Shown here in pieces: positions 26,238-32,652 of a stretch of DNA of 32,652 bases. This stretch comes from JAAAPF01 sp046541805 (GTDB taxonomy: Bacteria > Pseudomonadota > Alphaproteobacteria > Geminicoccales > Geminicoccaceae). Made by a program: the position numbers and the translations under genes. Within the stretch, counting starts at the first letter, position 1; each line of letters begins with the position of its first letter. The DNA lies in NCBI GenBank assembly GCA_046541805.1, contig JBKHCM010000024.1, positions 1-32,652 of the forward strand, in the 5' to 3' direction. Under the pieces are notes generated by a model. The model was not told the origin of the DNA and did not search any database. It saw only the letters and a list, made by a program, of their open reading frames with translations.

Positions 26238-27236
26238 TCAGACGTCGTCGTAGATGACTTCGAGCGACGGCTTCTCGAGCACCTCGCTGCCGCACATGTC
26301 GGCGAGCGTGGCCGGCTCGAGCACGTAGTCACGGCCCACGTCCTCGCTCTTGAAGAGGTTCAAGAGGCCCTCGTGCTCGAGCGGGGTCGGCAGCACCGGC
26401 GGTGCCGCGGCCGCTGTAGCCGCGAGGCTCTCGAACACCGGCGCCCACTGGCCGCCCGGGCGAGCGATGATCTCGTAGTTGGCGCTCTTCTTGCGGATGT
26501 CGTCGTGCGCCGGGATCGCCGCGAGCACCGGGATGCCGACGGCCTCGGCGAAGGCCTGGGCCTCGCCCGAGCCGTCGTCCTTGTTGATGACCAGGCCCGC
26601 CACCCCGACATTGCCGCCGAGATTGCGGAAGTACTGAACGGCGGAGCAGACGTTGTTGGCGACGTAGAGTGACTGCAGGTCGTTCGAGCCGACGACGATC
26701 ACCTTCTGGCACATGTCGCGGGCGATCGGCAGGCCGAAGCCGCCGCAGACGACGTCGCCCAGAAAGTCGAGCAGGACGTAGTCGAAGTCCCAGCGGTAAA
26801 AGCCCAGCTTCTCCAGCAGCTCGAAGCCGTGGATGATGCCGCGACCGCCGCACCCCCGGCCGACCTCCGGGCCACCCAGCTCCATCGCAAAGACGCCGTC
26901 GCGCTTGAAGCAGACGTCGCCGATGGCGACTTCTTCGCCGGCGGCCTTCTTCTTCGAGGACGTCTCGATAATGGTCGGGCAGCTGCGCCCGCCGAAGAGC
27001 AAGGAGGTCGTGTCGCTCTTCGGATCGCAGCCGATCAGCAAGACGCGCTTGCCCTGCTGGGACATCATGTAGCTCAGATTGGCGAGCGTGAAGCTCTTGC
27101 CGATCCCGCCCTTGCCGTAGATGGCGATGACCTCGGTCTGACGGGTTGCGGGCGCACCCGTTGCCGCGTCCGCGGACTCCGGGCGGCGCGCCTCGTCGGT
27201 CGTGCGCTCGAGGGTCTCGGCGGATGCTGCGGTCAT
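26238..27236 (-). CDS. bchX: Chlorophyllide a reductase iron protein subunit X
   Basis: This 332-residue, NifH-like ATPase delivers electrons from its 4Fe-4S cluster to BchYZ. It has the P-loop YGKGGIGKSFT, switch region GCDPKSDTTSLLFGG, and two cluster Cys segments, GPEVGRGCGGRG and DFLGDVVCGGFGLP. The N-terminal ~33 residues before EVIAIYGKGG are a non-conserved Thr/Ala-rich extension typical of BchX. The ATG at 27236 overlaps the bchC stop (ATGA). Confidence 0.98.
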   Translation of the reverse strand: MTAASAETLERTTDEARRPESADAATGAPATRQTEVIAIYGKGGIGKSFTLANLSYMMSQQGKRVLLIGCDPKSDTTSLLFGGRSCPTIIETSSKKKAAGEEVAIGDVCFKRDGVFAMELGGPEVGRGCGGRGIIHGFELLEKLGFYRWDFDYVLLDFLGDVVCGGFGLPIARDMCQKVIVVGSNDLQSLYVANNVCSAVQYFRNLGGNVGVAGLVINKDDGSGEAQAFAEAVGIPVLAAIPAHDDIRKKSANYEIIARPGGQWAPVFESLAATAAAAPPVLPTPLEHEGLLNLFKSEDVGRDYVLEPATLADMCGSEVLEKPSLEVIYDDV

Positions 27237-28162
27237 CGGCGCGTTCTCCAGTCGAGGACCATCTTGAGACAGTCCGGCGCGGTGAAGGCGGTGCGGTAGG
27301 CGCGCTCGGCCTCGGCGGCCGGCACGCGGTGGGTGATCAGGCCGGCGAGATCGAGGGCGCCGCGGGCGAGCAGCGTCTGGACCTCGGCCAGGTCGGCGTC
27401 GCGCCACTCGGCGGCGACGCGCAGCCGCGCCTCCTTCATGAAGGCGGGCGGAAAGGCGAAGGCGAGCGGTTCGGCGTAGAAGCCGGCGAGGACCACCTCG
27501 CCGCCAGGGGCGAGCCGCGCGATCAGCGTGTCCAGCAGGCCCGCGTCGCCGCTGACGTCGCAGATCCGGGCGTAGTCGCGGCGGTCGTCGTCGTCGGGGT
27601 GGCGGACCTCGTAGCCGACGGCACCGGCGTGGCGCGCCCGCGCGGTCTCCCAGACCACCGGGGTGCCGCCGGCGGCGACGGTGAGCCGCGCGACCAGCCG
27701 GCCGAGCACGCCGTGGCCGACGACCAGCTCGGGCAGGCCGTCCCGAATGGCGTGGCGGGCGGTGGCGGCGAGCGCCAACAGCGTCGCCTCCTCGCCGAGC
27801 TCGCCCGCGACGCGACGGACGCGGTCGCCGGAGACCACGACGCGCGAGGCGGCGCCGCCGAAGAGACCCCGGGCGTCGGTGTAGCATCGGGCACCGGGGA
27901 CGAAGACACGCTCGCCCACCGCGAGGCCGGAGACCGGCCCGGCCTCGACGACCTCGCCCACCGATTCGTAGCCGGGGACCAGGGGATAGCCCATGCCGGG
28001 AAAGGACGGCATGCGCCCCGACCACAAGAGGCGCTCGGTGCCCGTGCTGATGCCGCTCCACGCGATGTCGACGACGACGTCGCCCGCGGCGGCCGCCGTC
28101 AGCTCGAGCTCTTTGAGCGCGAGATGCTCCGGGCGTTCGATGACGACGGCGGTGGTACGCAA
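27233..28162 (-). CDS. bchC: Bacteriochlorophyllide a dehydrogenase (3-hydroxyethyl)
   Basis: This 309-residue medium-chain dehydrogenase oxidises the 3-hydroxyethyl group to 3-acetyl, the last chlorin-ring step before BChl a. The signature WSGISTGTERLLWSGRMPSF continues into GMGYPLVPGYESVGEVV. A Rossmann motif VVGHGVLGRLVARL and a C-terminal region typical of BchC are present. The TTG at 28162 is preferred because GGGAGG (28171-28176) lies eight bases upstream and it gives the family start RTTAVVIERPEHLAL; the frame opens at GTG 28225 with 21 unlike residues. Those residues would also overlap the promoter motifs. Confidence 0.95.
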   Translation of the reverse strand: MRTTAVVIERPEHLALKELELTAAAAGDVVVDIAWSGISTGTERLLWSGRMPSFPGMGYPLVPGYESVGEVVEAGPVSGLAVGERVFVPGARCYTDARGLFGGAASRVVVSGDRVRRVAGELGEEATLLALAATARHAIRDGLPELVVGHGVLGRLVARLTVAAGGTPVVWETARARHAGAVGYEVRHPDDDDRRDYARICDVSGDAGLLDTLIARLAPGGEVVLAGFYAEPLAFAFPPAFMKEARLRVAAEWRDADLAEVQTLLARGALDLAGLITHRVPAAEAERAYRTAFTAPDCLKMVLDWRTRR

Positions 28163-28219
28163 CGGAAAGACCTCCCAGCCCGCGCGCCGGCGGTGCCGGA
28201 ACCGGACCTTCTGTTCATA

Positions 28220-28263
28220 TGTCACTCTAACTTGACGTCTTAGAGTGTCAAGATTGACTTACA
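28220..28263 (-). promoter_or_regulatory. bchC promoter with tandem PpsR/CrtJ-type operators
   Basis: A perfect TGT-N12-ACA (28246-28263) and a near match, TGT-N12-ACG (28220-28237), are separated by exactly 8 bases. PpsR/CrtJ binds such paired sites cooperatively at Rhodobacter bchC. On the minus strand a perfect TTGACA (28246-28251) and TAGAGT (28224-28229), 16 bases apart, form a sigma-70-type promoter lying inside the operators, so bound repressor would block polymerase. TGTCACTCTAA (28220-28230) and TTAGAGTGTCA (28240-28250) also form a 10-of-11 inverted repeat. The bchC TTG is about 58 bases downstream. Confidence 0.82.
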
Positions 28264-28270
28264 GCGCACC

Positions 28271-29419
28271 CTACGCGGGGCGGGCCTCCATCAGTCGAAC
28301 GAGCAGCGGACGATGCGTCGCGCGCTCGCGCGGGGCGCCGAAACCGGCCTCGGCCAAGAGCGCATTGAGCTCCGCCGGGGTGCGCGCGCGCCCGGAGCCC
28401 ATCGCCCAAAGGTAGAAGCCGAAATACGCCGCCCCGATCGGCTCGGCGCCACGGGTGCCGGCCATGGGCTCCGCCAGCAGCAGCGTGCCCTCTGCGGCGA
28501 TCGCCCGGCGCACCGCGCGCAGGATGGCGAGTGCGCCATCGTCGTCGTGGTCGTGGATGACGCGCACCAGCGTGACCAGGTCGGCGCCGGCGGGCAGCGG
28601 GTCGGCGAAGAAGCTGCCGCCGTGGGCCTCGGCGGCGACGCCGGCCTCGGCGAACCGCCGCCGCGCCGTCGCCGCGACCGCCGGCAGGTCGAAGAGGTGC
28701 AACTCGAGCGCGGGCGCCGCGGCGGCGACCGCGCGCAGAAAGGTGCCGTCGCCGCCACCGACGTCGAGGAGCTTGCGATGCTTGGCGAAGGGATAGGCGG
28801 CGATGACCTCGTCGGCGATGAAGCTCTGCGAGGCGGCCATCAGGTCGCTGTAGGCCGCGACGTCGCGCTCCGCGAGCGCGCGCGGGTCGCCACCGCGGGC
28901 GTAGCCCCAGTAGCGCTCGAGCGCGCCGCCGCCCTTGGCGCCGCGCAACAGCGCCACCGGGTCGGCGAGATCGGCGTAGAGCATGGCGTGATGGTCGACC
29001 ATGCCCTTGATGCCGGGGTTGTTCACCATCGCGGCGCCGAGCGCCCCGAGGCCGAAGCGCCCGCCGCGGCGCCGCTCGACGAGGCGCAGCGAGATCGCGG
29101 CCTCGAGCAGGCGGTCGAGCCCCTCCGCCGGCAGGTCGACGCGCGCGGCGAGCGCGGCGCGGTCGAGCGGCCCGGCCGCGAGCGCTTCGAGCAGCTCGAG
29201 GCGGACGCAGGCGTAGAGGACTTGCGAGTAGACGAAGCCGGCGCAGAGATCGAAGAGCTCGCGTACCCGCCGGCGCGCGACCGGGCGGGTCACCGGAAAG
29301 GCCGACGCCCAGCGCTGGAAGGCCGCGCTCGCCAACAGCCGGTCGCGCCGATCGAGCACTCGATCCCACCACGTCCGCCGCGGCGGGAGCTCGAGGCCGC
29401 AGCCGTGGGCCACCGCCAT
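28271..29419 (-). CDS. crtF: Demethylspheroidene O-methyltransferase
   Basis: This 382-residue SAM-dependent methyltransferase of the plant/ASMT type methylates the 1-hydroxyl of acyclic carotenoids to 1-methoxy forms. It has an N-terminal dimerisation domain (RELFDLCAGFVYSQVLYACV), the SAM-binding motif KLLDVGGGDGTFLRA, and the later FDLPAV, DLVTLVRVIHDHDDD and LLLAEPMAGT segments. The HDHDDD stretch sits where the catalytic His of this family lies. The ATG at 29419 is 12 bases after the crtE stop, so they are co-transcribed. The bchC operators start just past its TAG. Confidence 0.93.
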   Translation of the reverse strand: MAVAHGCGLELPPRRTWWDRVLDRRDRLLASAAFQRWASAFPVTRPVARRRVRELFDLCAGFVYSQVLYACVRLELLEALAAGPLDRAALAARVDLPAEGLDRLLEAAISLRLVERRRGGRFGLGALGAAMVNNPGIKGMVDHHAMLYADLADPVALLRGAKGGGALERYWGYARGGDPRALAERDVAAYSDLMAASQSFIADEVIAAYPFAKHRKLLDVGGGDGTFLRAVAAAAPALELHLFDLPAVAATARRRFAEAGVAAEAHGGSFFADPLPAGADLVTLVRVIHDHDDDGALAILRAVRRAIAAEGTLLLAEPMAGTRGAEPIGAAYFGFYLWAMGSGRARTPAELNALLAEAGFGAPRERATHRPLLVRLMEARPA

Positions 29420-29431
29420 CGCGCCGCCCCG

Positions 29432-30301
29432 CTACGCGGCGCTGCGAGCGCGGTTATTGGGCTTGAGCCGCTTGGCTTCGGAGCGCACCAGCGCCTTCAG
29501 TTCCGCAGCCCCCGGGCTGTCGGGGATGGCGGCGGCAGCCGCCGCCACCAACTGCTCTAATCGCGTCAGCGCGCCCTCGACGCCGAGCTCCGCCGCCGCA
29601 CTCGGCCGGCCGCAGCGCGCGTCCTGTCCGGTGGGCTTGCCGAGCTCGTCGGCTGCGGCGGCGACGTCCTTCAGATCATCGGCCACCTGATAGGCCTCGC
29701 CGAGCCGGTCGCCCAAGGCACGCCACGGCTCCGGGTCCGCACCGGCGGCCGCCGCCCCCGCCATGCAGGCGGCGACGAAGAGCGCGCCGGTCTTCTCGCG
29801 CTGGTACTCGACCAGCACCGCCTCGGGCTCGCTCTCCCAGGCCTGACCCGCGACGATGCCGCGCGGTACACCGACCGCGTCGCCCACGATCGTGACGAGG
29901 CGGCCCAGCCGGTCGGGATGCGCGGCGGCATGCCTCGCCAAAGTCTGAAAGGCGAGGACGATCAGGGCGTCGCCGGCCAGCACCGCCAGCGGCTCCCCGA
30001 AAGCGCGGTGCAGCGCCGGCTTGCCCCGCCGGGTCGCGGCGTCGTCGAAGCACGGCAGATCGTCGTGCACGAGCGAGGCGCAGTGCAGGAGCTCGATCGC
30101 GGCGGCCGCACCCTCGGCGGCCTCCGGCGCGTCGTCGCCGCAGGCGCCGGCGACCGCGAGGCACAGCCGCGGGCGGATACGGGCACCGCCGGGGAACACC
30201 GCGTGGTGCAGCGCCTCCGCCAGCCGCGGCGGACATCCCGGCAAGTCCCCACGGTGCACCGCCGCCAACAGGGCCTGTTCGATGCGATGAGCGGCAACCA
30301 T
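29432..30301 (-). CDS. crtE: Geranylgeranyl diphosphate synthase
   Basis: This 289-residue trans-prenyl transferase supplies GGPP for carotenoids and the bacteriochlorophyll phytyl tail. The first aspartate motif is HDDLPCFDDAATRRGKP and the second DDLKDVAAAADELGKPTGQD; both are intact. The ATG at 30301 (start VAAHRIEQALLAAVHRG) is chosen because GGGAGG lies five bases upstream and the length equals Rhodobacter CrtE. An upstream ATG at 30343 would add 14 residues and run into the operator region. It is the first gene of the long minus-strand superoperon. Confidence 0.94.
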   Translation of the reverse strand: MVAAHRIEQALLAAVHRGDLPGCPPRLAEALHHAVFPGGARIRPRLCLAVAGACGDDAPEAAEGAAAAIELLHCASLVHDDLPCFDDAATRRGKPALHRAFGEPLAVLAGDALIVLAFQTLARHAAAHPDRLGRLVTIVGDAVGVPRGIVAGQAWESEPEAVLVEYQREKTGALFVAACMAGAAAAGADPEPWRALGDRLGEAYQVADDLKDVAAAADELGKPTGQDARCGRPSAAAELGVEGALTRLEQLVAAAAAAIPDSPGAAELKALVRSEAKRLKPNNRARSAA

Positions 30302-30337
30302 GGCGGCCTCCCGTGCCGGCGTGACGAGGACGAGCCC

Positions 30338-30381
30338 TGTCATCCAAGGCTGTCACCATTCACTGTCAGGCAATATAGACA
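30338..30381. promoter_or_regulatory. crtE/crtC divergent regulatory region with a PpsR-type site
   Basis: TGTCAGGCAATATAGACA (30364-30381) is a perfect TGT-N12-ACA, the PpsR/CrtJ operator form. Two further TGTCA half-sites lie at 30338 and 30351. TGTCA therefore recurs every 13 bases three times, and the inverted half-site AGACA falls on the same phase at 30377. The region is within the 207-base space between the crtE and crtC starts and could repress both genes under oxygen. I could not fix the -35/-10 elements for either gene. Confidence 0.7.
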
Positions 30382-30508
30382 GTTTCGCTCCATCGCAATG
30401 CGCCATTTTCCCGAGAGCGCTCGCCCCTTCGGACGGGGGCGGCGGGGTAGCAACCGGGCCGCGGCGGGCCTAGGCTGGCGCGGATCGAGGCGGCGATGGT
30501 GGCGAGGG

Positions 30509-31486
30509 ATGGCGCAGGAAACGAACGCCGACGAGGTCGTCGCGACCACGGTGACGGCCCCCGCCGGCCCGCGGTTCGACGCGGCGGTCAAGCCCGGCGG
30601 CTACCTCTGGTGGTATGTCGACGGCTTCACCCCCGACGGCGCCCACGGGCTCACGATCATCGCCCTCATCGGCAGCGTGTTCTCGCCCTATTACGCCTGG
30701 GCCAACCGCAAGGATCCGCTGGACCACGTCGCGCTCAACGTCGCCGTCTACGGCGGCGCCGGCAAGCGCTGGGCGATGACCGAGCGCCGCCGCCCGGCGC
30801 TGAGGCGCGACGCGCAGCGCCTGCGCATCGGCGCCTCCGGGCTCGATTGGGACGGCGCACGGCTCAAGATCACGATCGACGAGCGCGGCGCCCCCATCCC
30901 GCTGCCGGTGCGGGGCGAGGTCCGGCTCTACCCCCAGGCGGTGACCAGCCGCCGCTTCGTCGTCGACCCCGCAGGCCGGCACCGCTGGTGGCCGATCGCG
31001 CCGACGGCACGCATCGAGGTCGACCTCGAAGAGCCGGCCCGGCGGTGGGAAGGCATCGGCTATTTCGACAGCAACCACGGCGACGCCCCGCTCGAGGCCG
31101 ATTTCAAGCGCTGGGACTGGTCGCGTTCGCACGCCGACGGTGAAGCCGGCATCATCTACGACGCCACCCTCCGCGACGGCACGGGCGCGCTCTTGGCCCT
31201 CGCCTGCCGGCCCGACGGCCGCATCGACGACGTCGCGCCACCGCCCCGCGTCGACCTTCCCACGACCGGCTGGCGTGTCGCCCGTGGCACCCGCGACGCC
31301 GCGCCCGACCGGGTCGCCGTGCGCCGCACCTTCGAGGACACGCCCTTCTACGCCCGCTCGCTTCTGGACACGACCTGGCGCGGGCGCCCTGCCCTCGCCA
31401 TGCACGAAAGCCTCGATCTCGACCGCTTCGCGGCGCCGTGGGTGAAGCTTTTGCTGCCGTTTCGGATGCCGCGCACGCGGCGCTGA
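30509..31486 (+). CDS. crtC: Carotenoid 1,2-hydratase (hydroxyneurosporene synthase)
   Basis: This 325-residue enzyme adds water across the terminal C-1,2 double bond of acyclic carotenes, giving 1-hydroxy products that CrtF later methylates. CrtC segments are GGYLWWYVDGFTPDGAHGLT, IGSVFSPYYAWANRKDPLDH, VYGGAGKRWAMTER, GYFDSNHGDAPLEADFKRW and the ending ESLDLDRFAAPWVKLLLPF. The ATG at 30509 is chosen, although the ribosome site (GCGAGGG) is close. It diverges from crtE. The desaturase crtD, often next to crtC, is not in the window. Confidence 0.93.
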   Translation: MAQETNADEVVATTVTAPAGPRFDAAVKPGGYLWWYVDGFTPDGAHGLTIIALIGSVFSPYYAWANRKDPLDHVALNVAVYGGAGKRWAMTERRRPALRRDAQRLRIGASGLDWDGARLKITIDERGAPIPLPVRGEVRLYPQAVTSRRFVVDPAGRHRWWPIAPTARIEVDLEEPARRWEGIGYFDSNHGDAPLEADFKRWDWSRSHADGEAGIIYDATLRDGTGALLALACRPDGRIDDVAPPPRVDLPTTGWRVARGTRDAAPDRVAVRRTFEDTPFYARSLLDTTWRGRPALAMHESLDLDRFAAPWVKLLLPFRMPRTRR

Positions 31487-31547
31487 CGCCCTGTCGTTCG
31501 GGCCGGGATCGCCTATCTTGTCCCCGGGGCAGTTCGGGGGACGCGCG

Positions 31548-32111
31548 ATGACGATCGAGGTGCTGGGCCTGAGCGGCAGTCTGCGACGGGAGTCCTTGAA
31601 CACCAAGCTGTTGCACGCGGCGGCGACGCTCGCGCCTGAGGACATGCGGGTCGCGACCGCGACCCTGCACGACATCCCACTCTACGACGGCGACGTCGAG
31701 GCCGCGGGCATCCCCGCCCCGGTCACCGCGCTGGCCGAGCGGATCGCGGCCGCCGACGCGGTGCTGATCGTCTCGCCCGAGTACAACTATTCGATGCCGG
31801 GCGTCTTGAAGAACGGCCTCGACTGGCTGTCGCGGGTCAAGGGCCAGCCCTTCGCCCACAAGCCGCTCGCCATCATGGGCACCTCGCCGGGCCGCTTCGG
31901 CACGGTGCGCATGCAACACCACCTGCGCCAGGCGCTGCTTTGGACCGCGGCCCGCGTCCTGACGAAGCCCGAGGTCATGCTGGGCGGTGGCGGCAGCGTC
32001 TTCGACGAGGCCGGCAAGATCCGGGACGAGAGCGCCGCCAACCTCGTGCGGCGCCAACTCGAGGCGCTCGCCGCCGCCGTCGCGGAGCGCCGCCGCGCCG
32101 CCGGCGCCTGA
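31548..32111 (+). CDS. NADPH-dependent FMN reductase family protein
   Basis: This 187-residue flavodoxin-like protein has a phosphate-binding loop GLSGSLRRESLNTKLL and the motif IVSPEYNYSMPGVLKNGLDWLS, both hallmarks of the NADPH-dependent FMN/azo/chromate reductases. GTSPGRFGTVRMQHHLRQ follows. Such enzymes reduce flavins or quinones in the cytosol. The ATG at 31548 has GGGGGACGCG before it; the frame opens at 31518. It lies 61 bases after crtC on the same strand and could be co-transcribed, but a role in carotenoid synthesis is not implied. Confidence 0.92.
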   Translation: MTIEVLGLSGSLRRESLNTKLLHAAATLAPEDMRVATATLHDIPLYDGDVEAAGIPAPVTALAERIAAADAVLIVSPEYNYSMPGVLKNGLDWLSRVKGQPFAHKPLAIMGTSPGRFGTVRMQHHLRQALLWTAARVLTKPEVMLGGGGSVFDEAGKIRDESAANLVRRQLEALAAAVAERRRAAGA

Positions 32112-32536
32112 GCGCCGAGATCGTCGCCGCGATAGGGCTCGGCGGCGAGGTCGGGCCAGCCGACCGCGGCGCTGTTGACCGCGTAGCGGAGGCCTGGACC
32201 GGCGCGGACCGGCCGCACGATGCCGTGCTCGATGTCGTCGAGGGAGAGCGCGCGGCCCTCCACGGTCACCCGGCCGGCCCGCCAGACGCGGTCGAGCGCG
32301 CGGCGGTCGGCGTCGGTCACCGCGGCGTAGCGCACCCGGTGGACGCCCGCGTCGTCAACGACGAGGTAATGGTCGAGAAAGCGCCCCCAGGGGCCGTGAT
32401 CCACCTCGCCGCTCGCCTCGACCGCGCGTTTCTGCCAATGCTCGGCGAGCCGCCGGGCGTCGGGCGTGGCCCGGCGTTCGAACCGGATGCAGCCGCCCGC
32501 GACGACGACGAGAGCTCCGGTGATGATCCACCGCAT
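32112..32536 (-). pseudogene. DUF547 lipoprotein gene remnant
   Basis: Translation from ATG 32536 begins MRWIITGALVVVAGGC, a lipoprotein-like signal. It continues with WGRFLDHYLVVDDAGVHRVR and ALSLDDIEHGIVRP, which are DUF547 landmarks. About 55-60 residues normally between these pieces (the A-x-W-I-N-x-Y-N-A region) are missing: the text jumps from DADRRALD straight to VWRAGRVTVEG. The NCASxGCP motif reads NSAAVGWP, losing both Cys residues. Similarity ends at the convergent FMN reductase stop (32111). The open frame then runs antisense into that gene to 31787 with no homology. I read it as an internally deleted and truncated relic. Confidence 0.7.
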
Positions 32537-32652
32537 GTCACGGCCCTTCGGCCCCGCCGTTCGCGGCCTCGGCTTAGCCCGTCGCGGCCGGCGGATCGCG
32601 GCACGAGGGCGTGCGGCCCTCGCCGGCGCCGCCGCGCTCGCCGCGGCCGCCG
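32535..32652 (+). CDS. Possible start of a secreted protein (partial)
   Basis: From ATG 32535 the frame stays open to the window end (39 codons). It reads as an arginine-rich N-region, then ALAGAAALAAAA, a plausible signal peptide. The start codon overlaps the start of the divergent DUF547 remnant, so there is no room for a promoter. This weakens the call unless that remnant is inactive. No ribosome site is evident. Confidence 0.25.
   Translation, partial: MSRPFGPAVRGLGLARRGRRIAARGRAALAGAAALAAAA

Noticed and set aside
31787..32111. Continuation of the DUF547 frame antisense through the FMN reductase gene
   Set aside because: Homology stops at 32111. The rest is an Arg/Ser/Ala shadow of a well-conserved flavoprotein gene.

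Overview
This high-GC window comes from an alphaproteobacterial purple phototroph. The class is indicated by a CtrA-type cell-cycle regulator, a tilS-ftsH pair, and a PufQ-containing photosynthesis superoperon with its characteristic gene order. The pigment genes (bchC, bchX, bchY, bchZ with crtC, crtE, crtF) point to bacteriochlorophyll a and acyclic spheroidene/spirilloxanthin-type carotenoids. An acidic glycine-betaine binding protein hints at a salt-exposed organism. I do not name a genus.

Layout. Bases 1-3331 (+) hold the 3' end of tilS, complete ftsH with a clear intrinsic terminator, and a CtrA homologue. Bases 3353-7122 (-) form a tight three-gene operon: an orphan molybdopterin large subunit of the xanthine dehydrogenase/CODH superfamily, a small EthD-like protein, and an M20 peptidase homologue that has lost both ligands specific to its second metal site. 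Bases 7239-8945 carry a small conserved protein, a decayed RND adaptor gene and a DedA/VTT membrane protein. Bases 9044-12296 (-) encode a complete betaine importer (proV-proW-proX). A gene-poor stretch follows, then an iron superoxide dismutase (-) diverging from a squalene/phytoene-synthase-like gene (+). Bases 14475-17100 (+) encode a complete NMT1-type ABC importer preceded by a near-consensus sigma-54 promoter. Next come a tiny VPLPA-CTERM-like secreted protein and an aromatic-amino-acid-type decarboxylase.

Bases 19423-31486 are the photosynthesis region. On the minus strand, read right to left, the order is crtE-crtF-bchC-bchX-bchY-bchZ-pufQ-pufB-pufA-pufL-pufM-pufC, ending in an intrinsic terminator. 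crtC diverges on the plus strand. PpsR/CrtJ-type TGT-N12-ACA motifs lie upstream of crtE/crtC and of bchC. The bchC copy is a tandem with an 8-bp gap overlapping a TTGACA -35 element. A perfect 10-bp stem-loop lies between pufA and pufL, where such hairpins set the LH1 to reaction-centre ratio in Rhodobacter.

The window ends with an FMN reductase, a truncated DUF547 gene remnant and possibly the start of a secreted protein. The most unusual items are the orphan molybdoenzyme operon with its one-metal-site peptidase homologue, the sigma-54 importer promoter, the 13-bp-periodic TGTCA repeats between crtE and crtC, and the extended CtrA beside ftsH.
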